Positions 10,436-19,513 of a DNA stretch of 64,000 nt are shown piece by piece. Within the stretch, counting starts at the first letter, position 1. The number at the start of each line of letters is the position of its first letter. The notes beneath the pieces were generated by a model, which saw nothing but the letters and a program-made list of their open reading frames with translations, did not search any database and was not told where the DNA came from. Source of the DNA: an uncultured Collinsella sp. (lineage in GTDB: Bacteria; Actinomycetota; Coriobacteriia; Coriobacteriales; Coriobacteriaceae); the NCBI GenBank assembly GCA_900541175.1, contig UQIT01000001.1, positions 109,612 to 173,611 of the forward strand, in the 5' to 3' direction. The position numbers and the translations under genes were made by a program.

Positions 10436-10468
10436 AAGAGCTGCTTTTATTGCGGCTCTTTCTTTGGT
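10436..10468 (+). terminator. Probable terminator between def and fmt
   Basis: AAGAGCTGC pairs with GCGGCTCTT (one G-U) around TTTTATT and is followed by TCTTTGG. The rest of the 325-base def-fmt gap holds the palindrome at 10259 and no ORF. Confidence 0.55.
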
Positions 10469-10577
10469 TTTGGGTATATTTGTCTTTGTTGAACTGTTCT
10501 TGCGGCTGGGTGCGTTTGCGACCTGGAACGCTTTTTTGTAGCCGTCTCGGCTCGTTATTGAGAGGAGACTAACTTTT

Positions 10578-11498
10578 ATGCGTATTGTGTTTATGGGTAC
10601 GCCTGATTTTGCTGTGCCTTCGCTGACTTCGCTTGTTGAGGCTGGGAATGAGATTGCGCTTGTTGTTACTCGTCCTGATGCTGTTCGTGGGCGTGGTAAG
10701 AAGCTTGAGCCTTCTCCTGTTAAGGCCAAGGCGCTTGAGCTGGGGTTGACGGTTATTGAGGCCAATCGCATGACACCTGAGGTTGTTGAGGCGCTTCAGG
10801 CTGCCCAGGCTGATATTTTCTGCGTGGCTGCCTATGGCTGTATTTTGCCTGATGAAGTGCTGCACATGGCGCCGCTTGGTATTGTTAATGTTCATGCGTC
10901 CTTGCTGCCTCATTGGCGTGGGGCTGCTCCTATTCAGCGTGCGATTCTCGCTGGTGATGAGGTTGCTGGCGTTTCTATCATGCGCATTGGACATGGCGTG
11001 GATACTGGTGCTTATTGTGCTCAGGTTTCCACGTCCGTTGCCGGTAAGCATGCCGAGGCGCTCACGATGGAGCTTGGTGAGCTTGGCGGCAAACTGCTTG
11101 CCGATACGCTTCCTTCTCTTGCCGATGGCACCGCCGTGTGGACTGAGCAGGATGAGTCGCTCGTCACTCATGCTGCCAAGATTTCCAAGCTGGAGATGCG
11201 TCTGGATCCGCAGATGGCTGCGCTCGATTGTGTGCGTCATGTGCTCGCTTCGTCCGATACCGCGCCTGCTCGTTGCGTGATTGCCGGCAAGACCGTGCGC
11301 GTGCTCGATGCTGCGCCGGTTGATGTGTCGCTTGGCGAGGGTCAGGTTCTCATTAAGGCCAAGCGTGTTTACCTTGGTCTTTCCGATGGTGCGGTTGAAC
11401 TGCTCGAGGTTAAGCCCGATGGCAAGCGTGCCATGGCCGCTTCTGCTTGGGCTGCTGGGCTGCAAGGCGCCGATCTTATCTGGGGTGTTTTGTCATGA
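10578..11498 (+). CDS. fmt: Methionyl-tRNA formyltransferase
   Basis: A 306-residue enzyme that formylates initiator Met-tRNA. Seen: MRIVFMGTPDFAVPSL at the start, the catalytic stretch NVHASLLPHWRGAAPIQRAI and a typical C-terminal OB-like domain. A GAGGAGAC site precedes ATG at 10578. The stop overlaps the rsmB start (ATGA), so the two are translationally coupled. Codon use is unusual: third positions are T-rich (GTT, GCT, CGT, CTT), unlike the C/G-rich third positions of gltX and priA. Confidence 0.95.
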   Translation: MRIVFMGTPDFAVPSLTSLVEAGNEIALVVTRPDAVRGRGKKLEPSPVKAKALELGLTVIEANRMTPEVVEALQAAQADIFCVAAYGCILPDEVLHMAPLGIVNVHASLLPHWRGAAPIQRAILAGDEVAGVSIMRIGHGVDTGAYCAQVSTSVAGKHAEALTMELGELGGKLLADTLPSLADGTAVWTEQDESLVTHAAKISKLEMRLDPQMAALDCVRHVLASSDTAPARCVIAGKTVRVLDAAPVDVSLGEGQVLIKAKRVYLGLSDGAVELLEVKPDGKRAMAASAWAAGLQGADLIWGVLS

Positions 11499-12895
11499 GC
11501 AAGCTGTCTCCCGCGCGCAAACTTGCGCTCGATGTGCTAATGGAGGCCGATCGCCGCGGCATGTATGCGCGTGACGTGCTGTCCTCTCGCGCATCGGCCA
11601 AGGCTATTGACCAGCGCGATTCCGCTTTTGCCGCCCGCTTGGCGCTGGGTGTGGCCGCTACGCAGGGTATTTTGGACGAGCTGCTCGATCAGTTTCTCGA
11701 TAAGCCTAAAAAGGTTGCGCCGCGTGTTCGCATGGCGCTTCGTATCTCGGCCTTTGAGATGCTCTATCTGCATACGCCTGGTCGCGTTGCGGTGAGTCAG
11801 GGCGTTGAGCTGGTGCGCAGCGGAGCTAAGTCTGCCGCCGGTTTGGCCAATGCCGTGCTGCATAAGGTCGCGGACAACGTTGAGGACTTTGCCACGGCGT
11901 CCGATGTAGATGAGTCTGAGCGACGCCTGGTTCGTCTGTCGCGCCTGATGGGACTGCCGCGTTGGCTGTGCGCTCGCATTATGGCATCGTTCGACACGCC
12001 TGAGGGTGCGCTTAACTTTGCCGGCAATCTGGCCCCCGCGCCGCTGGCCCTGCATGAGAACGCCTTTGCGACCAAGCCCGATCCGTATATCTCGCAGCTC
12101 GTCGCGCCCGTCTTCCCGGGCTGCCATGCCCCGGTAGATGCGCAGGTCACGGTTGCATCGGGCGTGTTTGAGCGTGCTGCCGCGGTGGCATCTGATCTCA
12201 ACGCGCAGCTTATCGCCACAGCTGCCACGCGCCCTGGAAGCTGCCTTGAGATTGGTGCCGGTCGTGGCACCAAGACCTATGTGATGATGTGTCAGGCCAA
12301 GCGTGCGGGCTATGAACGTCAGCATACGGCGCTTGACCTGCATGATCGTAAATGTGATCAGAATCTCGCGCGCCTGCATAAGGCGGGTATTACGGGTGTT
12401 CGCACGGTCTCGGGCGATGCTTGCGAGCTTGATGAGGTGCTCACATCGTTTGATGCCATGCTTGGCAAGCCGGTTAAGTTCGACACAGTCTTTATCGATG
12501 CGCCGTGCTCGGGCACCGGCACCATGCGCCGTCATCCCGAGATCCCATGGCGTCTAACTGAGAATGACGTTACGACTGATTTGCCCAAACTGCAGCTGAC
12601 GATGCTCAAGGAAGCTGCCGCGCGCGTGGCTGCCGGCGGCGAGCTCATCTATGCGACGTGCTCCGTCTTCGACGAGGAGAACACGCAGGTGGTGGATGCT
12701 TTCCTTGCTTCTCCCGAGGGTGCCGGCTTTAGCGTGGCACCGCTTTCCGAGGCACAGATTCTGCAACTCCCCGAGTTCGACCAGGCCAAGAAGCTCGTAT
12801 CCGTACGCCAGAACGATCGAGGCCTCTTCCAAAGCGTGCCGGTAAACGCCGACTCCTACGACGGCCACTTCTGTGCCCGCCTGGTCCACAAGTAA
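11495..12895 (+). CDS. rsmB: 16S rRNA m5C967 methyltransferase
   Basis: A 466-residue RNA methyltransferase. The first ~140 residues are a NusB-like helical RNA-binding domain. The SAM-binding motif CLEIGAGRGTKT follows, then the two catalytic cysteines in DAPCSGTGTMRRHPE and IYATCSVF. The start ATG at 11495 overlaps the fmt stop by four bases. The first half shares the T-rich third-position pattern of fmt and drifts toward normal GC-rich codons near the end. RsmB is the usual assignment for a NusB-RsmB fusion beside fmt. Confidence 0.9.
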   Translation: MSKLSPARKLALDVLMEADRRGMYARDVLSSRASAKAIDQRDSAFAARLALGVAATQGILDELLDQFLDKPKKVAPRVRMALRISAFEMLYLHTPGRVAVSQGVELVRSGAKSAAGLANAVLHKVADNVEDFATASDVDESERRLVRLSRLMGLPRWLCARIMASFDTPEGALNFAGNLAPAPLALHENAFATKPDPYISQLVAPVFPGCHAPVDAQVTVASGVFERAAAVASDLNAQLIATAATRPGSCLEIGAGRGTKTYVMMCQAKRAGYERQHTALDLHDRKCDQNLARLHKAGITGVRTVSGDACELDEVLTSFDAMLGKPVKFDTVFIDAPCSGTGTMRRHPEIPWRLTENDVTTDLPKLQLTMLKEAAARVAAGGELIYATCSVFDEENTQVVDAFLASPEGAGFSVAPLSEAQILQLPEFDQAKKLVSVRQNDRGLFQSVPVNADSYDGHFCARLVHK

Positions 12896-12901
12896 CGACT
12901 A

Positions 12902-12967
12902 AGTTGCGGTGAAATAGGGATTGAATAGCGGCTTAAGCCCGCCAAACAGTCCTTATTCACCGCAACT
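12902..12967. repeat. 66-bp intergenic inverted repeat after rsmB
   Basis: AGTTGCGGTGAA and TTCACCGCAACT are perfect arms, with near-pairing continuing inward to TAGGGA/TCCTTA. It begins 7 bases after the rsmB stop and may double as its terminator, though no T-run follows. Confidence 0.7.
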
Positions 12968-12995
12968 CATAGAGCTACCTGCAACAGAAAGAGGC

Positions 12996-13025
12996 AGCCC
13001 CGCGATCGGTGTCGGTCGCGGGGCT
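12996..13025 (-). terminator. Terminator of the zinc-ribbon gene
   Basis: AGCCCCGCGA pairs with TCGCGGGGCT around a 10-base loop, directly downstream of the minus-strand FmdB-like gene. GTTTGGTTT follows on the plus strand, so it may also stop rightward transcripts. Confidence 0.7.
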
Positions 13026-13034
13026 GTTTGGTTT

Positions 13035-13271
13035 CTAGTGGTTATGCGGGCAGTTGGCGCAGCAGCCGCTGGTGGCGCTGGTGCTGGAGCCGCCGCTTCG
13101 CTGATCGGTGTTGTAGAAACCGCTGCCCTCAAATTTAATGCCGCTGGCCGAGAACGTCTTGGCCGCCGGGGCACCGCAGCTGGGGCACACGACCTCGGGA
13201 GTCTCGGACATGGGATGCTCAACCTCAAACACGTTGCCGCAGCTCGAGCACTTGTAATCGTAGCGCGCCAT
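13035..13271 (-). CDS. FmdB-family zinc-ribbon protein
   Basis: A 78-residue protein that starts MARYDYKCSSCGNVFEVEH, with a second Cys pair in CPSCGAP; together these form the CxxC-x(n)-CxxC ribbon of the FmdB/CxxC_CXXC_SSSS family. The tail is Ser/Gly-rich and ends CCANCPHNH, adding further metal-type residues. Family members are common single-domain proteins, often annotated as regulators, without an established role. It lies 88 bases downstream of the GH13-GH77 gene with a terminator between, so it is probably transcribed separately. Confidence 0.85.
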   Translation of the reverse strand: MARYDYKCSSCGNVFEVEHPMSETPEVVCPSCGAPAAKTFSASGIKFEGSGFYNTDQRSGGSSTSATSGCCANCPHNH

Positions 13272-13290
13272 AATACTTCCTTTTCAGCAC

Positions 13291-13315
13291 AAAGCGGGCA
13301 GATTACTCTGCCCGC
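13291..13315 (-). terminator. Terminator downstream of the GH13-GH77 gene
   Basis: GCGGGCAGA pairs perfectly with TCTGCCCGC around GTAA and is followed on the minus strand by TTTGTG, in the gap between the fusion gene and the zinc-ribbon gene. Confidence 0.75.
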
Positions 13316-13359
13316 AAAAATTCAAACGTCTGTAACTGTACCCTATATCGGGGGTTTTA

Positions 13360-16300
13360 TCACGCTTCGCCCCAGAATCTATGGTTGTTGCGCAGGAGCT
13401 GTGCGGTTTTGTTCTCGGCGGTTGCAATGTCCGCCTCGTCAGCCTGCCAGGTCCAGTTGCCCGTGGCAACGCCCGGAACGTTCATGCGCGCGTCGTCGCC
13501 AAGCCCCAGGATATCCTGTAGCGGCATCATCACTAGGGGAGCGTCGCTTGCCAGCGCGTCGCTCATCAGCTTGGCCGCCACCTCAACACCGCTCGGCTCG
13601 TCGCCGCCCGCAAAGGAACGCGTGCACCAACCGGCCAGCGTCGACGTATCGTGCGTCGAGGTGTACAGAATCTTGCCGGGCGTGGGATGCACACCGCAAC
13701 GAACGTCGTAGTCGCTAAACTCCAGCACGTCCATGCCGGGGAAACCGCAGGTCGATGCCATGGCGCGAACACCGGGCGTCAAATAGCCCAGGTCCTCGGC
13801 GATAAAGTTGAGCGGACCCAGCTCGTCATAAGCGGTCTGGAACAGGTCCTTGCCCGGTCCCGCCAACCAGCGACCTTCGGCGCAAGCCTTGCCTGCGGGG
13901 ATACTGAAGTAGCTGTGGAATCCCAGGAAGTGATCCAGGCGCACGCGGTCGTAGAGAGAAAACGCACGACGCAGGCGATCCATCCACCAGCTATAGCCGT
14001 TCTGCTTCATGTGGTCCCAGCGGAACGTCGGGTTGCCCCACACCTGGCCCTCGGGTGCAAAGTTGTCGGGCGGCGCACCGGAGATCTCGATTGCCTTGCC
14101 GGTATCGGACAGCCAGAAGTTCTCGGGTTCGCTCCACGCATCTGCCGAATCGTCGGACACGTACATAGGAATATCGCCGATGACCTCGATGCCTTTCTTG
14201 TGCGCATAGTTCATGAGCTCGCACCAAGCTAGGTCAAAACGGTACTGCATGTACGCCTGAAGCTCGGCCTCGTCGTGGAAGCGCTTGTCGTCGATCAGAT
14301 GCTCGTTGTAGCGCGCGACATCTGCCGGCCAATCATGGCGCGACTCGCCCTCAAAGTACTTCTTAACGGCCATGTAGACGCAGTATTTCTCGAGCCAATC
14401 GGCATTGCGATGTTTAAACGCGGTGTACAGCGGATCGGCATCCTCGCCGCCGCGGGCCTTCCAGGTCTCAAAGTCGGCTGCCAGCTCCTCGTGGCTCTCG
14501 GGTAGCAGGTCGATATTGCCTGCAAAGGCCGAAGGACCAGCGTAAGGGGAGCGGAAGAAGTCCGTGGGGTTGACGGGGAGAACCTGCCAGTAGCGCATGC
14601 CCATGGCGGCCAGATGGTCGATAAAGCGACGCGTGGGCGCGCCGATTGTACCGGGCTTGCCGTCGTCGGTCGGCACCGATGTGATATGACACACAACACC
14701 CGCACCGTGATCGAGCGGCTCCTGCAGGCGCTGCTCGGCATGGTGGTAGATGATCGACGAGCCCAGCGGATAAAGATCGAGCGTGACCGTGCCGTTGTGG
14801 ATCTCGCACTCGTGACCGCTAATAACATCGCTCGCGCATTCGCCGAGCGCCGGAATCGTCACACGATGCGAATTGCGCAGGCTGCGGTTGATGATGACTG
14901 TCGCGGACTCGCCGTCTTTACCGGTACGGTTGTAGGCCAGCACCTCGTCATTGAGCGCGAAGGCCTTGATCTTGCCATCGATCATAAACGGCAGCGCGCG
15001 GCGCACGGCCGAGGCATTCTTGACGATCGCGAACGTATCGAAGTCGTGCAGGTTTTCCTTGGTCGGCATGGTGCGGCGATTGCCCGGATCGGTGAGACCC
15101 TCCAAGCCGTACTCGTCACCGTAATAGATTGAGGGAACGCCCGGGAACGTCATCTGCATGAGCGTCGCCAGCCAAAAGCGGCTCTTGGCCAGGCCCATGG
15201 AGTTCTCGTCCAGGCGCCATTTGCTGCGCTCACTCTCGGGCAGCTGCGACTCGTCGGGGCCGCCGCCGAGCACCGAGATAATGCGCGGGCGGTCGTGGCT
15301 CGACAGCAGATTGAGCGCGCAGGATAATGCCTCGCGCGGGTAGTTCTCGCGCAGGGTCTCGATATCCTCGGCAGCTTGGTAGGCGTTTTTGTAGCCCATC
15401 AAAAAGCCGATGACCATGTCGCGGAAGGGGTAATCCATAGCAGAGTCCAGCTCGGAGCCCTGCAGGTAGCGACGCAGATGGCCGTAGCTGATCTTGTTGG
15501 AGGCATCTTCCCAGACCTCGCCGAGCAGCAGCGCGTCGGGCTTCTCGGCGAGCACGGCCTTTTTGATCTCGGTCAGGAAGTCATCGGAAAGCTCGTCGGC
15601 CACGTCTAGGCGCCAGCCATGAGCGCCGGCACGTAGCCATTTTCGGATCACGCCGTCCTTGCCCAGGAGCCGCTCGCGTACCAGTTCGGAGCTCTCATTG
15701 ATGGCGGGCATATTGCCCACGCCCCACCAACAGTCGTACGAGCCGTCCTCGTGGAAATAAAACGCATCGCGCCACGGCGAATCCTCGCTCTGCCACGCGC
15801 CCACGCCGGGGTAGTTGCCGTAGCGGTTGAAGTAGATCGAATCGTCGCCCGTGTGGTTGAACACACCGTCCAGAATGATGGAAATGCCGAGCTTCTCGGC
15901 CGCCTCGCACAGCTCGGTAAAGTCCTGCTCGGTGCCCAGAATCGGATCGATCTTGGTGTAATCGGCGGTGTCGTAGCGGTGGTTGCTCGCGGCTTCAAAA
16001 ATGGGGTTGAGGTAGATGGCTGTAAAGCCCAGCTCGGCGATGCGAGGCAGGTCTTCCTGGATGCCCTTGAGCGAGCCGCCGTAGAAGTCCCAAGTCTTGA
16101 TGGAGCCGTCCTCGGCGCGCTCGTACACAGGCGGCTCGTTCCAGTCCTCGACCATGCGGCGCTGAATGCCCTTACGCGGTTTTTCGACCTCGGCCAGCGT
16201 GCGCTCGCGCCAGTGCTCGTCGCGGGCATAGCGATCGGGGAAGATCTGGTAGACCATTCCACGCTCGTACCACTCGGGTCGAACTTCGCGGTGCTTGTAG

Positions 16301-16656
16301 ACGGTGACCTGGAATGACGGCACCTCGGCGTAATCGTAGGTTACGCCTTCGCCGCCGGTGCGGCCCTGTGGTGCGCCCAGGCGAACCTCGGGCTGGCCCT
16401 CGATATTGCATATAAAGCTGTACCAGATAAGACAGGGTTCGGTGCACTCAAGCTCTACGGTAAATATGCCGTCGCCCTCGTGCGTCATGGGATACCGAGA
16501 CTCACCGATCTCATCGACCCAGGTGCGCAGCGTAAGCGTTGCCTGGTTGGGGTCGGCATCCTCCAAAATCACCGAGAGCGAAACGGATGTTCCAGTGGTC
16601 ACAGCGCCAAACGGAGTGCGAAACTGCGGCAGACGGCTGTTGTGTATCAATCTCAT
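13360..16656 (-). CDS. Fused GH13 alpha-glucan hydrolase and GH77 4-alpha-glucanotransferase
   Basis: A 1098-residue two-enzyme fusion acting on maltodextrin and starch oligosaccharides. Residues 1-120 resemble the N-terminal beta domain of neopullulanase-type enzymes. Residues 120-620 are a GH13 barrel (GVFNHTGDDS; GWRLDVADEL nucleophile; LLGEVWED acid; LSSHDRPR). Residues about 640-1098 are a MalQ-like GH77 domain (VRLDHFLGFHSYF; FIAEDLGYLTPG; YTSTHDTSTLAGW). The GH77 part lacks an N-terminal extension. It is likely cytoplasmic, as no signal peptide is seen. It sits next to the glycogen operon and shares half-sites upstream with it, so both are probably controlled by malto-oligosaccharide supply. 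Confidence 0.92.
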   Translation of the reverse strand: MRLIHNSRLPQFRTPFGAVTTGTSVSLSVILEDADPNQATLTLRTWVDEIGESRYPMTHEGDGIFTVELECTEPCLIWYSFICNIEGQPEVRLGAPQGRTGGEGVTYDYAEVPSFQVTVYKHREVRPEWYERGMVYQIFPDRYARDEHWRERTLAEVEKPRKGIQRRMVEDWNEPPVYERAEDGSIKTWDFYGGSLKGIQEDLPRIAELGFTAIYLNPIFEAASNHRYDTADYTKIDPILGTEQDFTELCEAAEKLGISIILDGVFNHTGDDSIYFNRYGNYPGVGAWQSEDSPWRDAFYFHEDGSYDCWWGVGNMPAINESSELVRERLLGKDGVIRKWLRAGAHGWRLDVADELSDDFLTEIKKAVLAEKPDALLLGEVWEDASNKISYGHLRRYLQGSELDSAMDYPFRDMVIGFLMGYKNAYQAAEDIETLRENYPREALSCALNLLSSHDRPRIISVLGGGPDESQLPESERSKWRLDENSMGLAKSRFWLATLMQMTFPGVPSIYYGDEYGLEGLTDPGNRRTMPTKENLHDFDTFAIVKNASAVRRALPFMIDGKIKAFALNDEVLAYNRTGKDGESATVIINRSLRNSHRVTIPALGECASDVISGHECEIHNGTVTLDLYPLGSSIIYHHAEQRLQEPLDHGAGVVCHITSVPTDDGKPGTIGAPTRRFIDHLAAMGMRYWQVLPVNPTDFFRSPYAGPSAFAGNIDLLPESHEELAADFETWKARGGEDADPLYTAFKHRNADWLEKYCVYMAVKKYFEGESRHDWPADVARYNEHLIDDKRFHDEAELQAYMQYRFDLAWCELMNYAHKKGIEVIGDIPMYVSDDSADAWSEPENFWLSDTGKAIEISGAPPDNFAPEGQVWGNPTFRWDHMKQNGYSWWMDRLRRAFSLYDRVRLDHFLGFHSYFSIPAGKACAEGRWLAGPGKDLFQTAYDELGPLNFIAEDLGYLTPGVRAMASTCGFPGMDVLEFSDYDVRCGVHPTPGKILYTSTHDTSTLAGWCTRSFAGGDEPSGVEVAAKLMSDALASDAPLVMMPLQDILGLGDDARMNVPGVATGNWTWQADEADIATAENKTAQLLRNNHRFWGEA

Positions 16657-16755
16657 AGTACGGTCCAGTTCAATAGAATCACGGCCTGCGGGCCATGGGC
16701 TTTACGCACAAGATGTAAGTATATCTGTTGTACACAGGCTGTATAAACAACATCC

Positions 16756-16798
16756 GTTTACCATCGGCGAACGGTTGTCCTAGAAAATCGTTTTACCA
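16756..16798 (-). promoter_or_regulatory. Probable LacI-type operator half-sites upstream of the GH13-GH77 gene
   Basis: GTTTACCA (16756) and GTTTTACCA (16790) are direct repeats. On the minus strand they read TGGTAAAACGATTTTC and TGGTAAACGG. The same half-sites flank the glgB promoter at 26.9 kb. Operator function is inferred from recurrence and near-palindromy around a central CG. Confidence 0.45.
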
Positions 16799-16862
16799 TC
16801 CAAATTATCGCGATATTCAAAAACGCCTATACCGATACTATTTGTAGCTAAACAAAAGTACC

Positions 16863-16996
16863 CCGGTTTACTACGACGAATTGAATGATTTCAACCACGG
16901 TCATTTTGGTGATATTAAAACCGCAGGTAGAGGCGTTGCCAATTTCGTAGATTACCCGCCGTGGTCGGCCGGAGTCATTTTGTCGTAGTAAACCGG
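16863..16996. repeat. 134-bp MITE-like element, copy A
   Basis: Perfect 15-bp terminal inverted repeats (CCGGTTTACTACGAC) bound a 134-bp sequence. A second element of exactly the same length lies at 54799. Between copies the ends, an internal AAAACCGCAGGTAGA and GTGGTCGG are conserved at identical offsets, while the rest differs. It has no ORF. The element fills the gap between the GH13-GH77 promoter and the glgA terminator; the rest of that 431-base gap shows only the operator-like sites. Confidence 0.85.
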
Positions 16997-17017
16997 CCCT
17001 CTTTTAAATAGAGAAGT

Positions 17018-17064
17018 TCAACGCAAAAGAGGGCGCCTGGTTGGGGCGACCTCTTTTGCGTTGA
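17018..17064 (-). terminator. Terminator of the glycogen operon
   Basis: TCAACGCAAAAGAGG pairs perfectly with CCTCTTTTGCGTTGA. The loop contains GGTTGGGG, as in two other hairpins of this window. It follows the glgA stop by 23 bases. Confidence 0.8.
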
Positions 17065-17087
17065 GGATTAAGTTTTAATCGTCCGGA

Positions 17088-19424
17088 TTAGCGGCGCTTG
17101 CGGGTGGCCGTTGCCTTGCGGACGGACGTCTTTTTGGTCGGAGCCTTTTCCTCGGTCGCGGCGGCGGGGGAGACCGGGGCCTTCTTGGAGGGCTCGGGCT
17201 TGGCCTTTACCTCGGCCTTGGGCTCCTCTTTGACGGCAGCGGACTTGGCCTCGGATGCCTTCGGTACCGGCTTGGCCTTTACTGCGGGCTTGGCCTCGAC
17301 CTTAGCCTCTGCCTTGGTAGCTGAGGCCTTAGTCGTGGTCTTTTTGGTCGTCGTCGTGGTGCGCTTGCGCGTGGTGGTCTTGGCGGCCGGCTTTGTCTCG
17401 ACAGTTACCTCGGCCTTGGGCTCGGCGGGGGTTTCCTCGACCTTGACAGCGGGCTTTGCGGCAGCCTTCGGAGCGGCCTTGGTCGCAGTAGCCTTGGCGG
17501 CCGTCGACTTCGTTGCCGTGGTTTTCTTGGCAGCTGTTGCCTTCTTGGCGGTCGTGGTCGTCTTCTTGGCAGCGGTCTTTGCCGGAGCCTTGGCGGCCGG
17601 CTTGGCCTCGGCGACCTCGGCCTTTACCTCGGGAGCAGCCTCGGCTTCGGCGGCCTTCTTGGCAGCGGCGGTCGTGCGCTTGCGCGAGGTCGTTGTCTTG
17701 GCAGCGGTGGTCTTTGTTGCCGCCGCCTTGGTCGCTGTGACCTTCTTGGCCGTCGTCTTACGAGTCGCGGTCTTCTTAGCTGCGGGCTTTGCAGCGGGCT
17801 TGACCTCGGTCTCTGCCTCAGGAGCAACCTCAGCCTTCACCTCAGGCTCGGCCTTTGCGGGCTCAGCTTCAACCGGCTTCTCCTCGGCCTTGGGCTCCTC
17901 TGCGGCCACCGGATCAGGTGCAGCCTCAGGCTCGTCGACAACCGCCGCCGGGCGCTCAATCTCCGGGTGCATAAAGAAGTACAGGTCCAGATATTTATCG
18001 GCCGAGCGCGTCCAGCTAAAGTCCTGGCTCATGGCCTGCGTGACCAGCTGGTTCCAGGCGTCGCGGTTATCCCAGAACAGACGCGCCGCGCGGAATACCG
18101 CATCGCCCATCTCGTCGCCGTTAAAGTTGCTAAACGAGAAGCCCGTGCCCTCGCCGGTAAACTCGTTGTACGGCTGCACGGTGTCCTTCAGGCCACCGGT
18201 CTCGCGAACAATCGGCAGCGTGCCGTAGCGCATGGCGATGATCTGCGACAGGCCGCAGGGCTCAAACTTCGAAGGCATCAGGAACATGTCGGCGGCGGCA
18301 TACATGCGCTGCGACAGCGCCGGATCGAACTCGATGCGTGCGGCCATGGTGCCGGGGTACTTGTCCTGGAAGTAGCGCAGGCCGTCCTCGTAGTCGCGGT
18401 CGCCGGTGCCCAGCACCGCCACCTGCACGCCGCCGGACAGGATGCGGTCGAGCGCGTACATGACCAGATCCATGCCCTTCTGGCGCGTCAGGCGCGTGAC
18501 CATCACCATGAGCGGACGGTCGTCGCGAACCTCGAGGCCCAGTTCCTCCTGCAGCTTGGCCTTGCACACGGCCTTGCCGGAACGGTCCTCCACGGTATAG
18601 TTGGCGGCAATTCGCTTGTCTGTTGCCGGGTCAAAGCCCGCAACGTCAATGCCGTTCAAAATGCCCTGCAGCGCGTAGGAACGCTCGCGCAGCACACCGT
18701 CCAGGCCCTCGCCAAACTCGGGCGTCTGGATCTCGTTGGCATAGGTGGGGCTCACCGTGGTGATGGCGTCGGCATAGCGCAGGGCGCCCAGCATGTAGTT
18801 GATGCTGCAGGCGTCGCAACGCAGCTGCGAGGCGGCCGCCGGAATGTGCGCCACACCAAGGATGTCCTCCATCACGGTGTCGCTAAACTGGCCCTGGAAC
18901 GCCACGTTGTGGATCGAGAACACGGTCTTGACGCGGTCATACAGCGGCAGGCCCTGGTAGAACTCGCGCAAAAACACGGGCGCCAGCGCCGTCTGCCAGT
19001 CGTTGCAGTGCAGGATGTCGCACTCAAAGCCGGCGGGCAGGTGCTGCAGGCTCTCGGTGATGGCCTTGGAGAAGAACGCAAAGCGCTCGCCGTCGTCAAA
19101 GAAGCCGTACGGATAGTCGCGCGCGAAGTAGCGCTCGTTGTCGATGAACATATAGGTGACGCCGTCGTGCTCGAGCTTCTCGAGTCCGCAGTACTCATTG
19201 CGCCAGCCCAGGCTCACGTAAAAGTCGGAGAAGTGCTCCATCTGCGCCTTGTACTCGTCCTTGATGGTGGCGTACTTGGGCACCATCACGATTACTTCGG
19301 CGCCGGCGCGCACAAGCGCCGCAGGCAGCGAGCCCGCCACGTCGCCCAGGCCACCGGTCTTCACAAACGGTGCGCACTCGGCCGAGGCAAACACGATCTG
19401 CATCTTTTTGCTGGAATCAGCCAT
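17088..19424 (-). CDS. glgA: Glycogen synthase with a long Lys/Ala-rich C-terminal tail
   Basis: A 778-residue GT5 enzyme adding glucose from ADP-glucose to glycogen. Residues 1-490 are the normal catalytic core (KTGGLGDVAGSLP at residue 22; a distal SKFEPCGLSQ motif). The remaining ~285 residues are a low-complexity Ala/Lys/Thr/Glu/Pro tail, acidic at first, then full of KKTTT/KKAT-type repeats resembling histone H1 tails. Normal GlgA ends near 480, so this tail is extraordinary. GlgB in the same operon has a shorter version. ATG at 19424 has GGGAGA upstream. It is the last gene of the operon. Confidence 0.93.
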   Translation of the reverse strand: MADSSKKMQIVFASAECAPFVKTGGLGDVAGSLPAALVRAGAEVIVMVPKYATIKDEYKAQMEHFSDFYVSLGWRNEYCGLEKLEHDGVTYMFIDNERYFARDYPYGFFDDGERFAFFSKAITESLQHLPAGFECDILHCNDWQTALAPVFLREFYQGLPLYDRVKTVFSIHNVAFQGQFSDTVMEDILGVAHIPAAASQLRCDACSINYMLGALRYADAITTVSPTYANEIQTPEFGEGLDGVLRERSYALQGILNGIDVAGFDPATDKRIAANYTVEDRSGKAVCKAKLQEELGLEVRDDRPLMVMVTRLTRQKGMDLVMYALDRILSGGVQVAVLGTGDRDYEDGLRYFQDKYPGTMAARIEFDPALSQRMYAAADMFLMPSKFEPCGLSQIIAMRYGTLPIVRETGGLKDTVQPYNEFTGEGTGFSFSNFNGDEMGDAVFRAARLFWDNRDAWNQLVTQAMSQDFSWTRSADKYLDLYFFMHPEIERPAAVVDEPEAAPDPVAAEEPKAEEKPVEAEPAKAEPEVKAEVAPEAETEVKPAAKPAAKKTATRKTTAKKVTATKAAATKTTAAKTTTSRKRTTAAAKKAAEAEAAPEVKAEVAEAKPAAKAPAKTAAKKTTTTAKKATAAKKTTATKSTAAKATATKAAPKAAAKPAVKVEETPAEPKAEVTVETKPAAKTTTRKRTTTTTKKTTTKASATKAEAKVEAKPAVKAKPVPKASEAKSAAVKEEPKAEVKAKPEPSKKAPVSPAAATEEKAPTKKTSVRKATATRKRR

Positions 19425-19513
19425 ATTGTCTCCCTGTTGCAATTCGAGAATAGCCGCCTGGCGCAAACCGGGCGGCTATTCTACGTGTTACGAGCGATGT
19501 TGCGGTGCCAAAG

